DNA of 64,000 nt from Neolentinus lepideus HHB14362 ss-1 (GCA_001632425.1 KV425571.1:174306-238305); one strand, 5' to 3'. Shown: positions 25,366 to 36,980, numbered from the stretch's first letter. Numbers and translations are program-made. Notes: a model not told the origin generated them from the sequence alone.

Positions 25366-26387
25366 GAGGCCGCAGGACATACCGGTTTCATGTGTCCTGA
25401 AGGAACGAAAGGCACCGCGGAAGTGAACACGGGCGCAAAAAATAACAGCACTTCGGCATTGGTCACCGGTGCGACGGTTTGTTCGAAGAACAGGGTCCAT
25501 GGGCCTGAATTTGTATGATCGCGATAGTTCTGCGTGACTTTGGTGAGTACATGTCGATGGTCCTGACTCCTTTGGGTGCCATAGAGTCGGCGCAGATATA
25601 GAGAGCAGAGTCTTGAGTCTTGGATCTCTTCAAGACGGATTTCGATGGTGGATCTCATATGATCATGCAGGTCGTAGCCTAAAGATCGGCCAGGCAAGCA
25701 GAGACAGCGACCATCCCCACTGAGGGGAGGTGGTTCGTACCTCCATGACGGTGGACCACGCGCTCGTGAGCAAGAAAAGACTCTGACATGGATTGTAATG
25801 CCGAATACACCATACCTGTCAGGTCAGTCTGAAAGGCACATTATCGAAGATGTGCTGACACTATACCGTGGCGACCGAGTCTTATCGTGGCTTCGTCTTC
25901 CATACTAGTTATGCTTGCGCCCGGACACCGGCAAAGGAACCAATCAGAGTAATGCCCTAGAAACACAGTCGTGTTCATCATTGCCTCGGTGTGGGTAAAG
26001 CTATGCATAGGAATGCGTAGGAGACCCTCCGCATGAAGATTTTAGCCCTCGGACGCCGATGTTTTCCAGTTCGCCGAAATCAAGATGACCGGAAGGCAAT
26101 AGTCCCGTTGAATACAGTATCGACGTTTCAACGTACCACACAATTGATCTTCGGACGTGATCGCAGCTGTGTGACATCTTTGGCTCCGTTCGGTTTCACG
26201 GCCACGCCGCGGCGCCCCAAAGGCCAAAGCCAAGTTCGTCGCGGCGCGGCAGTGTGGCAGGGCATTTCCGAGCGTTGGATTGGCTGAAGGGGCGTCGTCC
26301 GAACGCTGCCTTAGGGTATCGATGAGTACGGACGTTTCGAAAAGTCCTCTGCAGTGCATCACGTGAGAGCCAAACAAACCGAAAGAG
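25366..26387. other. Gap without recognisable gene
   Basis: Overlapping frames on both strands up to 125 codons (25697-25320 minus) without domains. Nothing else is supported. Confidence 0.35.
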
Positions 26388-26916
26388 GTACTATCATTGG
26401 ACGGGAGTTGCAAAAAATCCTGTAAATCGCCATACAGCGTCGGCTGTGCTCGACATTCTAATTATCGGTTTCCATAGCATCATGCATTGTCATCCTACGA
26501 ACATGATTATATTTTTTCGTACTTTTACATCTAACGCTACGAGTACAGGAGAGATATCCCGGGTTGTGGACGAGAGTTGCAAAAATGTTCCTTAAACGTC
26601 CTCAGCAGGTACTTCTATGCTTATCGGGTGGGTAACTTGGACAAAAGAATAGTAGATATATTTATTCTAGACTTGAATTTGAGGTCCATGCTTTATATGC
26701 CAGACTTGTTTACATGCTCCGATCAGTATCGAGGCATAGGTATCTCGACTAGCAATCCTTACCAGACAAGTTCTCTTTTAATTCCGCTCCATGAACAGTA
26801 ATATCCCAGTCTATATCTATGTGTCTGTAGTGGTCCCAAATCTTTGCGTTTTCTTGGACAGTGTACCGGGTCGGATGGGCGTTGCAAAATTGCAACTCCC
26901 GTCCAATGAAAGTACC
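26388..26916. repeat. Segment bounded by 27-base inverted repeats (possible MITE-like element)
   Basis: The left end 26388-26414 (GGTACTATCATTGGACGGGA, then GTTGCAA) reappears as its reverse complement at 26890-26916 with one mismatch, spanning 529 bases. Related copies of the GGACGgGAGTTGCAAAA core occur in direct orientation at about 26570-26592 and 26873-26888. The last one abuts the right repeat to form a GTTGCAAAATTGCAAC palindrome. No target-site duplication is evident. No transposase is encoded. Confidence 0.5.
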
Positions 26917-27376
26917 AACGGGAGGTCTCTGATGACCCAGGGCCCACGGAGAGTCGTGTCATCCAAGCCCAATATTCATCACAATCGGCGCCGGATGCTC
27001 GGCTACATATTAGCGTGGCAGAAATCAAAGAATACACAGCACTACCAGTATAGCTACGGTCGGGTGCAAAAAGTAACAATGGACTTAACTTTATTCTGAA
27101 AGAGGCTTTTGTGTACGCTTCTGCCGATTAAACTGTCTTTCAAGTTCCCCTAATGGTCAACGGTATGGAACTAGGGGACTATCGTCATGACGAGAGGGAC
27201 GGTTCTTTATGCTTCAAACCCGGTTGACCTCCGAATACATATTTGATGACAAAATCCTGCGAGCTATAAGATGCAGGAGAGCTGCAGTAGACGAACTGAC
27301 ATCACCTTAAAGCCCTCGCCCTCATACGACAGTCATTTGACCCACACCTCCCCACATCATCACGAACTGTAACAAG
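26917..27376. promoter_or_regulatory. Upstream region of the terpene synthase gene
   Basis: No gene is seen. A weak TATA-like sequence (GCTATAAGATG) lies near 27263, about 110 bases upstream of the start codon. Confidence 0.35.
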
Positions 27377-28722
27377 ATGGGTGCCCAAGCCAACATTGAC
27401 ATTTCCAGGGCGGAGGTGCCAACGTCGAAGTGGTCCTCAATATCCAAAGTAGTGGATCCCACCCACGATAAGCTCTCCGGTGAGGGTTCAGTCGATTATA
27501 TCACCCGTCTTCGGCACCTTCTTCACGAAATCGGCCACCGTTACGAGCCACCACCACCTCAGGATGAAGAATTCGATAATATCTTCCACGAGTGGATGCT
27601 GACCGTCGTCCGGCCAGTCTTGGGCTGGAACGACGAGAAGCTGGCTGCTCTGGAGGATCAGGGTTCTCGAGTTGTCATTCGCGCCTATCCTCATGCAGAC
27701 AGGGAGATGAAGCTCATCATCAGCAAATTGACAGCTCTAGCCATAGTCATCGACGACTCTCTTGAGGACGAGCAGATGTACGAGCAGATAACGATGTTCT
27801 CCCACAACCTCTACGTGGGGCAGCCCCAGCCGGCCAATACCATCCTTCCTCTTTACGAGGAGTGCATCCGCGAACTGTCAGCGATCTATGGCGTCGACCC
27901 TGTTTTGAGAGGCTTGGGTGTCCCGCCTTGGATCGCGTTCGTGGACGCCTCATCGCTGGAAAAAAGGATATCGACGGTGGACGAGGCATTGCGTGCTAGC
28001 CCGTGGGACACAGGGTATCAACGTCTATCCGAGTGTCAGCGCCAGCGCGGTGATACCACCAATGAACTAAGTTCTATGAAGCTAGATCGACAGGCGGTCA
28101 AGTTGTAAGGACAAGCTGGGTATTTTTCGAGCAGACACTGACATGTAAACTCTGTTCTAGCCCATATTTCCTTCGGCAAAAAACTGCGATTGGCGAAGCA
28201 TATGCTGCCGCAATTTTCAAAGCATACAGAACGCAGGAATTGCCTCTGACACGATACATCAAAGCAATTCCTGATGCCAACTTCACCATTGTACGTGGCT
28301 CGCATGGAGATCGAGACAGTTCGTTGATCTTAGCTTGATAGGAAATCATGAACGATTTACTTTCATTCCACAAGGAGGAATTGGAGGGCGAAAAGATCAA
28401 CTTGATCCAGCTCTTGACGCAAAGTATACGCTCAGATCGGTCTACCACTGGCGGCAGCGAGTGGGACTCGAACGACACATTCAACCTGCTGTGCAATCAG
28501 GTTAGGGATGCGTTCGAGAGAGTAGACAGCTTGCTCCGCTTGCACGAGTTCGACACAGACGCCTCCAAAGAGTTCATTGCTGGTGATGATGCGGATAGAG
28601 CAATGGATTACGAGATTGCCAGACAGTGGAGAGGCTGGAGGGATGGTTATATTTCTTGGCATCTCGAGTCAAGTAGGTATAAGTTGGACTTCTTGAGACC
28701 AACAAAGTTCCATGAACAGTAG
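27377..28722 (+). CDS. Trichodiene-synthase-like sesquiterpene synthase (TRI5 family)
   Basis: A 412-residue class I terpene synthase in exons 27377-28104, 28161-28290 and 28342-28722; phases agree. The aspartate-rich metal-binding motif is IVIDDSLED (D126-D131), matching the DDSxxD variant of TRI5-type enzymes. The NSE triad is NDLLSFHKE (N290, S294, E298). The C-terminal SSRYKLDF fits the conserved RY region. The family cyclises farnesyl diphosphate, or a similar prenyl diphosphate, to a sesquiterpene in the cytosol; the product cannot be told from the sequence. The segment between GLGVPPWIAF and YFLRQKTAIGEAY contains a glutamine/arginine-rich stretch (SECQRQRGDTTNE) that could include an unspliced extra or a lineage insertion. 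No tailoring gene is adjacent. Confidence 0.88.
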
Positions 28723-29312
28723 ACAGCGTACCCACGGTGTAGTTCCTGATTGCCCCTTCCCAGCTGACCTCAACCGTCTCGATAAGAGGGTCGCATTTGA
28801 TTGGTGCGCGACTTTTCCACCCATTAGACTACTTTGTATTCTTGTATTTATGCACCCCCAATAAAATCTCATTAGGCTGAGCTTCGCGAGACACGGTTAC
28901 CAGCACCGTCCGAGACGTTCAAGTTCCAGAGTCCAGACGAAGAATGGGGCAAGTCGGAAGTACTGCATTGGCCCTGCGATTGTCGTAAGGTTTCGATAGA
29001 CAACGATAAATAAAAGATACTGCTAGTAGTAAAGCCCGGAGACACCCCAGTTCGCCATGCATTGACTTAGCAGAGATCGTAAAGTGCAAACGCGCCTAAA
29101 CGCGCTTCTCCTGGCGCCGGTAATGTCCGAAGCTTTGTCTGCAGACGGATGGATCAGTATGTATGAGTTCTTCAACTCGAATCCCTGGGATATGGATGCA
29201 AATACAAAGTCCTGGTGGTGTCCTACTGTGCAGCACCGTGGGAGTTGTATGTGTGGCATGCGGTAGACTTGTTGTGGCTGGGATGGTATTGGATATTGTG
29301 ATAGCACTCTCA
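28723..29312. other. Gap without recognisable gene
   Basis: 3' side of the terpene synthase gene. A 60-codon plus-strand frame at 29084-29266 is the only notable frame and has no domain. Confidence 0.35.
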
Positions 29313-29384
29313 GGCCGGATAGCCTAGTAGTTAAGGCATCTCTACCGAAGATGTGAGGACCCGGATTCGAATCCGGTCTCACCT
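29313..29384 (+). repeat. tRNA-like pol III head, probable SINE or tRNA relic
   Basis: The stretch reads like the left half of a tRNA: an A-box-like TAGCCTAGTAGTTAAGG with a GCC/GGC D-stem, a perfect CATCT/AGATG anticodon stem with loop CTACCGA, and a B-box-like GGATTCGAATCC. However, the acceptor ends do not pair, the T-loop has eight bases and the anticodon would be ACC, so it is not a working tRNA. This is how tRNA-derived SINE heads look in Agaricomycetes. The 16-base CCGGATTCGAATCCGG at 29361-29376 is a perfect palindrome. The 3' end of any SINE body is not defined. Confidence 0.5.
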
Positions 29385-29869
29385 TGATTTTGGGGTTTTA
29401 ACACAAGGCACGCCACAAACTTAATAAAGTTACCGGGAGTAAGCGCTGGGTGACACAGCTCCGTTCACCAGACTCTACATCTTTCACATAACCTCTCGAC
29501 CAACGATGATTGGATGGCAGCAATTCGATGCAATTGAGGTGCGTCTCTGGCAAGAACGATACTCAGTATTACTTGAAAATAACGAGTCACTACTATAATT
29601 CCTTTCAGAGATCTGCCACAGATGAGCTCTACGCTACAGAAAAAACGTTTGAAATGACAGAGACTTCCGCCTTTTTTGCGCGCCGCTGACGTCGCAATGC
29701 GACCGTCCTCGGTAGAAGTGGACAATACAGATTTCTACCTCGGTACATCGAGTACTGGGCCCGTGGTGCTCAGAAGATGGAGGCCAAAACATTCAGAGGC
29801 CTATGTGCAAGGGTTCAAAAAGGTAACTTACTTGGACCCTTGTGATGGTCGTGGGGCACTGAATTGCTT
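29385..29869. other. Gap; possible SINE body and kinase remnant 5' end
   Basis: No gene is recognised. The first part may be the body of the tRNA-like element. Around 29735-29821 a plus-strand frame ending in a GTAACT donor (WARGAQKMEAKTFRG) may be an upstream exon of the decayed kinase. Confidence 0.3.
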
Positions 29870-30691
29870 CCGGACACTACTCCATGTGGCCCTAGGATGG
29901 GCATCTTTGGACCATCCTAAGTTACTATGTTAGGATTCCTAACATAGTCCCGCTGCATGGTCTACACGGACGCACGGGATCCCCACTTGCCATTATAATC
30001 CCAGCGTATTCCCAGGGAAATGCCGCAGTAAATTTCATGACAAGCTTTGGAGCTATCCTTCGAATAGTGCGTTCTTGTACTCGTCTCTAAACCACTCTGA
30101 TTATGCCTGCCACAGTTGTGTGGCGTAGCCAAGGCACTGGCATATATGTATACCCGGTCTATCGCCCACGGGAGTATCAGAGGAGTCGGTGCTATACCTT
30201 CTGTCTTCACCAGTACTAGCTGACGAGGAACCCAGTCCAACGTCTACATTGCTGACAATGGCCAGGCCGTCCTCTCGAATCGCTTAAGTGGCCTGGATCG
30301 ATAGTTCGAAGAATCAAGCGCGCTTTGGAGGTGCGACCACACAAAGAAGACGTTACCCTCGCCGCAGACGTGTACACCTTTGGCATGACAATGCTAGAGG
30401 TAAGCCATACCACAAGTCGTGATAACGTATCATTCCTGACGGAGGTGCATGCGCTGAACCATTCCAGGGATCCCGGACAGGCAGCTTCCGCGGCGTTTAT
30501 CTCATGGCGAGCGAGCTTCGAAGCCTACTAGCTGTCAGCTAATTACAGATAAGATGTGGCATCTGCTGGGAGCTTTCTGGCACCAAGACCCGGTACGTAG
30601 GCCGTCTATGGTTGAGGTACGTCGACAACTTGAGGAGATTAGGAAAGATCTCGAGAGCAGAACAACCACACCTGGGAGGAGTCTGCGATAG
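29870..30691 (+). pseudogene. Decayed TKL-type protein kinase
   Basis: Kinase subdomains can be followed in order on the plus strand with frame breaks: ASLDHP, then NIVPLHGLHGR and LAIIIPAYSQGNAAVNF (hinge region), LCGVAKALAYMY, AHGSIRG joined by an intron to SNVYIADNGQAVL (catalytic loop region), then DVTLAADVYTFGMTMLE and finally WHLLGAFWHQDPVRRPSM to the stop at 30689-30691. It is inactive: the catalytic HGD aspartate is serine, the DFG motif is replaced (VLSNRLSGL), a TAG follows, and the WRAPE region has lost bases near 30325. A palindromic insertion splits the HPN motif at 29924-29948. The order matches the expanded TKL-like kinases of Agaricomycetes. Confidence 0.65.
29924..29948. repeat. 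Perfect 25-base inverted repeat inside the kinase remnant
   Basis: ACTATGTTAGGA, one central T, then TCCTAACATAGT: 12-base arms pair perfectly. The right arm is the expected coding sequence of the HPNIV motif (CCT AAC ATA GTC); the left arm and spacer are extra, about 22 bases. Confidence 0.8.
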
Positions 30692-30870
30692 TCAGGTACA
30701 GAGTCGAAGTCCTGGTATCTAGGTCACTATACTGTATCTGATAGACTCTTCAAAGAGTACAGTGGAGATGGCACGATCTGACTAGTAAACCACACGCACA
30801 ATATACATTGATAGCGTACCGAGGATGTGGCTGCGAAGAGCTGGCACGATCAGCAGAACAACGCCGGCAC

Positions 30871-32230
30871 TTAGCTAGCTGATTCGCCTTTCTCCTTATT
30901 CTTCTTCTTTTTCTTCTTCTTCCGCTCAGAGCCATCGCCTTCCCCAGAGGGCACAGCTCCCTTGTCCCCTGTGTCCAGCGCTCGCTTTCTGCTGTTTCCG
31001 CTTCCAGCACTCCCTGCTGCGGGCTGATTTGTGGCAGGTACAGACTCTGAACTTGGTGTGACCTCCGTTGCTGGCAAAGTGTCGGAGACCGCAGGGACGA
31101 TTGGGGTGTCTGCTTGGATTGGAGGGACTGCCGCTGGTTGCACCGCTTGCTGAGGTATGACAATCTTTGGTTCTGAGAGGATAGCCCGGTACGTCCGGCG
31201 TGTTTCTACAGTAGCCGCGAATGTTACAAAATTCGTGAAAGCGGACATGACATGGACTGTACGTACGCGCTTTCACAACTAAAGATTTCGGGATCGTCGT
31301 CGCAGCATGGTGGGCAACATCTTGCGGGAGTCCGAGTAGCGTGGTCCTAAACGCAACGATAACAACGTGTGTCAAGAGCGTTGTGTGTCAGTGCGAATCC
31401 CACTCACAAATTTGCAACGTCTCGTGGGGCACGCAGATCCCACTCAGCATTGATACCGCCACTCACAAGCACGCCCTTCCCCTTCGTAACCCTCACCAGC
31501 TCCCTCGCCCCTGCCCACCAATTTCTCTTGCCCGCCTCGCCACCATCTTCCGCACCGAGTGCACCAGCATAATTTATTTCGAATACGGCTCCGTTCTTGA
31601 TAGCTGTTCTGACGATCGTGTGTTTGAGATGGAATGGGAGACGCGGGAGTGAAAGTGGAAGGGAGATTATGTGTGTGGTGAGAGGTGACGGCAAGGTATG
31701 AGTCAGACAAGCTACTGAGAAGCTTCCGGAAGTGGTGGGTGTTAGTGCGAGGATATCGTATGGTGCGACGAGTGGTTGGTGGTTGTTGGTCTACGAGAGA
31801 TCAGCAGACCGTAGGACACATTCAAGACGGCGACTCACTAGGCCGAATCCCTTTTCGCTCTCATCATCTAAGATTATAGTCAAACGCTTCAGGTACACAA
31901 CGTCGGTCCGTTTTCGAAGCTGCAAAAGCAGTGGATCTAGGATATTGATGTGTGTTTTGGGGTCGATTTTCTTTTGCACGGTCTGATTGAATGCAATGAC
32001 AGAGTATCCTACTATACAATTCAAGTTAACCTGCAATCTTGGAAACCAATCTGGTCATGAAAATACTGACAATGTACTAAGAGGTCGATTCTGTGTTCTA
32101 TTGCAGCAATCTGTGTAGCTGGGTAGGACACTGCGACGGGTACCATGGGTAGTTTGCCCTTTCCTTTGTTTAATTGGTTTTGACGGTTAAAAGGAGGACC
32201 CGGAATTGGGACATTCAGGTCGAAGAACAT
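30871..32230 (-). CDS. RPP1: RNase P/MRP protein subunit p30 (RPP1 homologue)
   Basis: A 380-residue protein in five exons: 32230-32078, 32030-31839, 31790-31408, 31346-31267 and 31205-30871; phases agree. It opens with MFFDLNVPIPG, the characteristic start of Rpp30/Rpp1, and contains IEHRIDLL, YDILALTPTT, FEINYAG and LRAPRDVANL followed by LLGLPQDVAHHA, all landmarks of this TIM-barrel-like subunit. It is part of the nuclear/nucleolar RNase P (5' tRNA maturation) and RNase MRP (rRNA processing). The C-terminal tail is low-complexity and ends in a lysine run (ERKKKKKKKNKEKGE), probably basic RNA-contacting or nucleolar targeting. The frame is open 216 bases upstream of this ATG (to 32446), but a TATA box lies within that stretch, so 32230 is preferred. 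Confidence 0.9.
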
Positions 32231-32420
32231 TTTGGACTTGGTTGCATCCAACAGTGATACAGTAGGGCTGAAGAGGAGACTCAGGTCAACCGCGCGCGAG
32301 ATGTCGAAAGACAGAACGCGATAGCGGCGTACGAGGGCGTACGTCTCTTGGACTGCCGCCGCGATCTCTGGTCCTGCTTCATGACATTTGTCCTCAACTT
32401 CATTGCTCTCTAACGAGATC

Positions 32421-32430
32421 CTTTTTATAC
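32421..32430 (-). promoter_or_regulatory. Probable TATA box of the RPP1 homologue
   Basis: GTATAAAAAG on the minus strand, about 190 bases upstream of the ATG at 32230. Confidence 0.4.
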
Positions 32431-32446
32431 TCGGATCATGGACCAC

Positions 32447-33549
32447 AGAACTGCGAATCCCGAAGAATACCGTGTCCGGGATGGCTATTTCATCATTTCG
32501 ATACCGCTTTTGTTGTCCTGCGTTTTAATGGCTCGTCTTCTAACTGGCTGGCAGAACAATACTGTGATGTGTTGACATCTACGAGCGTATCGTAGTGACG
32601 CAATCATCCCAGTATTTTTTTTTTGGCAGACCAGCACCGACTCGGGTGCTATCGCCGCCAGCTATCAACGATCCAAGCATGGACTCCCTTGCAGCTACAC
32701 ACATTCTATTTATCCGGACACTGGTGATCTTTCCGGGCAACTGCTTCAGTTGCGCGACCCCGCTGATGATCTGCTCATCGCTTTCTGGTATACGAGGGGC
32801 TCTGGGCCCCAATGATGTATCATTATATGCCGGTCGTCAACTGCAAGTCTCCCCACGCAGCTTTCACTGACTTGATAAACTCCTGTCTACGCTTGTCACA
32901 TCCTGATGCTGACTTTCGCATTCCAAGTATATGTCTCGTCTGTAAAGGCCTACTATCAAAATCCCATCAGGTCGTGTAAAAGTCGTGCGACCAATATTTC
33001 TTTGTGCCTCCCACCTGTCCAGCTTATGAACGGAGAAACTCTAATGATATCTCGCCCCATGTGGGCTTTGTGGCACTGCATCCGTTCGGGACAGCCTTTT
33101 GTGTCGAGGCGGTAACTGCGCTTACAAAAATGACCACCCAGTTGTTCAACAGCCAATTGGCAATGTTGGTCCTGCTTCTTTTCCTACGGAGGCCAATTTT
33201 GGTTTATTACACTTCTCAACTATCTTGGTCTTCCTGGCCTTGGCCTGAATTCTTGTGGTCTAAACTCTACATTCTTTCGGCTACTAGACAACGAACTCAC
33301 CCGACCTCTGCAAGTCGGTCACATCACGGTTCCTGCTGCTCTATACGTTGAGAAATGAGTTTCTCGATCTGAGCTGATCTCAAGGGGCTGCTTTATGTGC
33401 GGACCATGCTGCATCCGTCGGGACGTGCGAATATCTTCCACGACCATTGCTATAAGCATGGTGAGTCTAAGAATACGTCTCGAATTCTGGTTTTGCTTAT
33501 AACGCTGCCGTATAACAGTCTCTCCCTTCGAGCACACCTTGCCCCCACC
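32447..33549. other. Gap without recognisable gene
   Basis: Separates two divergent genes. A 77-codon minus-strand frame at 32812-32579 looks weakly protein-like (ISGVAQLKQLPGKITSV) but has no start context, domain or splice partner. The last 150 bases are the promoter side of the tripeptidyl peptidase gene. Confidence 0.35.
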
Positions 33550-35902
33550 ATGTTGTTCTTGCGTCTTGTATCCTTAGTCCTTTTGTCGGGGTCTGGCGTC
33601 GTCCTTGCTGAACCACGCATCTCTCCAAGTGTCATCCACGAGAAACGCACCTACACGCCGGCAGGATGGTCACGCGCCCGCCGTCATGAAGCTTCTGCAA
33701 TCCTTCCTCTTCGTATTGGTCTTGTGCAGAGCAACATGGACAAGCTGGAGGAGCTCTTACTTGATGTCTCATGGCCAGAGTCCCCTAACTATGGCAAGCA
33801 CTGGTCGGTTGGAAAGGTGGTGGAGACTTTTTCTCCTAGCCGCGAGACCGTTGATACTGTTCGAGGTTGGCTTGGCGATTCTGGCATTGAGCCTTCTCGT
33901 ATCAAACTCTCTGGAGCCAAGACGTGGATTGAGATCAATGTAACCGTTGAAGAAGCTGAGCGCCTCCTTGGGACTGAATACCACGTTTATTCGCACTCGT
34001 CTGGGAAGGAGCACGTTGGTAAGATCTCGGTATCATCTGTTGCCTGATATCGTCGTCTGACTCTCCATTTTCACCGCACAGCCTGTGATTCTTATGAGCT
34101 GCCTGAACATGTCAGCAAGCATGTGGACATCGTTCTGCCTTCGATCCATTTTGACGCTGTGGTCAAGCGGGATGGTGGCAGCAGCCATACCCTGAGTAAC
34201 ATTGGTCAGCCCGGTGTTGGTCTTGTTCCCAAGACTACAGGGACAATCAGTAGTATCCTCACTGAGCTGGAGACTTGTGACGAGCAGATTACTTTAGCTT
34301 GCTTGAGAGCCCTCTACGAAGTTGTTTACGTGCCCGTTGCTACTAGCAAGAACAGTTTCGGGATTGGTAAGCACGGACGTGCGGACATGAGATGACTTTG
34401 GCTGATCATAGTTATGTAGTCGAGTATACCCCTCAGGCATATCTTCAGACGGACCTGGACATGTTCTTCGGTAACTTCACTCCGAACTTGGTTGGCACGG
34501 CACCCACAATGGCGTCTATCGACGGGGGCTATGCGCAGACTGAGTACACTGGCTTTGATTATAATGGAGAAAGCGATCTAGATCTGCAATATGGCATGTC
34601 TCTGGTCGATCCTCTACCTGTCACTCTGTACCAGACCGGTGACATGGTCGAAGGTACGATCCCTCGAACTCTGATTTCGCGCCTTTACGACCCTTATCTT
34701 GTTTCCAGGTGCTTCGTTCAACAATTTCCTTGACGCTATTGATGGCTCGTTCTGCGCCTTCGAGGGTGGTGATGATCCTTACTATGATGCCACATACCCC
34801 GATCCCTACGGCGGTGGATACGAGGGTGCGTCATGGTGTCTTCTTGCGGTGAACCTAATAATTCACCAAGTCCATCAGGTCCGGAGAACTGTGGTACCGC
34901 CACTCCCGCATATGTGATCTCGACTTCCTACAGCTACAATGAAGCGGATCTTTCTCCTGCATATGCTGCACGACAGTGTGCTGAGTATGCGAAGCTCGGC
35001 TTGATGGGTACCACAGTGCTCTACAGTTCCGGCGACGATGGTGTGGCCGGCAATGACGACCTGTGCTTGAACTCCGATGGTAAGAGGGCATATCTTTGGG
35101 TCTGTTGTGTTTCAGCTACGATTGAGTTTGGGTCTAGGCTCGCAAACGGCGAATGGCACGATGTTCAATCCCGGTTTCCCTGGCACTTGCCCATACATTA
35201 CTTCTGTTGGTGCTACTCAAGTAAATCCGGGCGCGAGCGTCGCCGAACCAGAGAGTGCATGCATGCAAGTCATCTACAGCGGTGGAGGTTTCAGCAACTA
35301 TTTCGCGATGCCATCCTACCAAGCGTCTGCAGTTGAGTACTACCTGACTACTTACCCGCCACCTTACTCCACCAGCCAATACAATGCCACTGGGGTGAGT
35401 GCGATACCACTTGTAGCACTGACATCAGCTGACCCCTACGATATCTAGTCGAGGGCCTTCCCTGATGTTTCTGCCAACGGGTGAGTGCCGTCGTACATGG
35501 GAAGGGCACAGTTCTGATTTAGCTACACGACATAGTGCCAACTACGTCGTTGCCATTGACGGAGACTTCTACCTTGTCTACGGCACCTCAGCATCGTCTC
35601 CAGTCACAGGATCCATCTTGACTCTTGTGAACGATGCTCGCCTGGCAGCTGGCAAAAGCCCAATCGGTTTCATCAACCCTACCGTACGTCTTTGGCTCGC
35701 ATTTCGCTGAGATGGGTTTCTAATACGCCATGTATAGATATATTCGTCTGCGTTTTATGGCGCGTTTAACGATATCACCACCGGGAGCAACCCAGGATGT
35801 GGCACTATCGGCTTCAATGCGACTGCTGGTTGGGATCCAGCCACCGGTTTGGGCACTCCTAACTTCCCGCAGTTACTCGCGAGATGGTTAGCTCTGCCTT
35901 AA
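33550..35902 (+). CDS. Tripeptidyl peptidase, sedolisin family (S53), secreted
   Basis: A 635-residue protein in nine exons: 33550-34018, 34082-34366, 34420-34653, 34709-34825, 34879-35079, 35138-35394, 35449-35480, 35536-35683 and 35738-35902; all phases agree. The ATG at 33550 gives a signal peptide ([20 protein letters not shown]); an earlier in-frame ATG at 33397 would bury it. A pro-kumamolisin propeptide follows ([29 protein letters not shown]). Catalytic residues are E302 and D306 in [10 protein letters not shown], the oxyanion aspartate D421 in SSGDDGVAG and the nucleophile S550 in YGTSASSP. The C-terminal [21 protein letters not shown] matches the calcium-site region. The enzyme removes tripeptides from protein N-termini at acid pH, normally outside the cell. 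Intact. Confidence 0.93.
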
Positions 35903-36120
35903 AGCACCCATGCATGGGAGGAGCTTTATGGGCGGACTCTCGGTAGGACAATCTGCTGGATGCGGTGGCACTTTGCTAGAGACAGAGAAATCGCTCCTGG
36001 GAATATATTGTCGCGAAGCTGCGAGTTGGTAAGGCTGATTAGGATATGGACAATCGAGCTATGTTTGCATTGCTCCGTTCCACAAGGTAAGAAACATTCT
36101 CTCCCAGCGCACAGGAGCGT

Positions 36121-36980
36121 CTACAACACTACAATAAGGAAGGATGACACAACCGTGACTGTCAAAGATAAAGTGGAGGTCAGGACCACCTTAGCCGCAA
36201 TGCTATTCCCTAGCCATATTGCCCCTGTTAGTGCAATTAACGCGGTGCCACCTGCCATCCCAACGAAGAGAACAGGCGTCGCCAACAGCAACATTGCTAA
36301 CCAAAATTTCCAAGGCGTCTTCATTAGCTCCTGTTTCGCACACATTCAAGAATAGTCCATGATACAAAGACTGAGAGCATGACGAACCTTGAGGGAGCCA
36401 CCCTGCACATCTGCGAGCACGAAAAGAATAAACACGCCACTGCCAGCACCGATATAACCCAAGCAGAATGCCGCAAGGAGGGTCACGTAGGGCATTTGAT
36501 GATCCCATCGAGCAAATTGCGTCGGCGGGTCCGTCGTCAAAAATGCCGCAGTCGTGCTATACAATATGAGCTTAGCTGGTAAAGGCCTCAAATTCGTCTT
36601 ACGCAAGGATCAAAGAAGACACCACATTGACATTTGCAATGCGATCAAACAAGGTCTTCTTAAATTCCTTCCAAACGTGGTCCTCATCAACAGCATGCTC
36701 TGCTATCCGCTCAACAGAGGGTGCACCCATCGCTAGCAAACATATAACTATCGCGAGATGTTCATCTCTATTGAAATGCAATAAGAAGGCGTAGTGACAC
36801 ACCTGTCGCCAATCGCCTAGCTACTAAGCCCGTTGGCATTGAGTACAATAGAGATTTCACATCTGAATCATGTTCAGACGCATGCTCGGATGCAGATTTA
36901 GCCTCAGCCTCGGAGCTAAGAATGAGGGTTGGAGGTGCTGCTTCAACATCGCTCGTTACAGTTTGTGGGGTTGGTTCCAT
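36121..36980 (-). CDS. Four-helix membrane protein of unknown function
   Basis: A 228-residue protein in four exons: 36980-36803, 36732-36603, 36556-36388 and 36330-36121; phases agree. The N-terminal 60 residues are acidic and alanine/serine-rich (EAEAKSASEHASEHDSD) and probably cytosolic. Hydrophobic segments follow: around VNVVSSLILATTAAFL, VTLLAAFCLGYIGAGSGVFILFVLA, FWLAMLLLATPVLFVGMAGGTALIAL and a last one ending in TVVSSFLIVVL. The pattern AFLTTDPP after the first helix recurs in uncharacterised Agaricomycete membrane proteins. No catalytic or transport motif is visible. It converges with the tripeptidyl peptidase gene, with about 220 bases between the stops. Confidence 0.75.

Noticed and set aside
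29313..29384. Functional tRNA gene
   Set aside because: A- and B-box-like sequences are present, but the acceptor arms do not pair, the T-loop has eight bases and the anticodon would be ACC.
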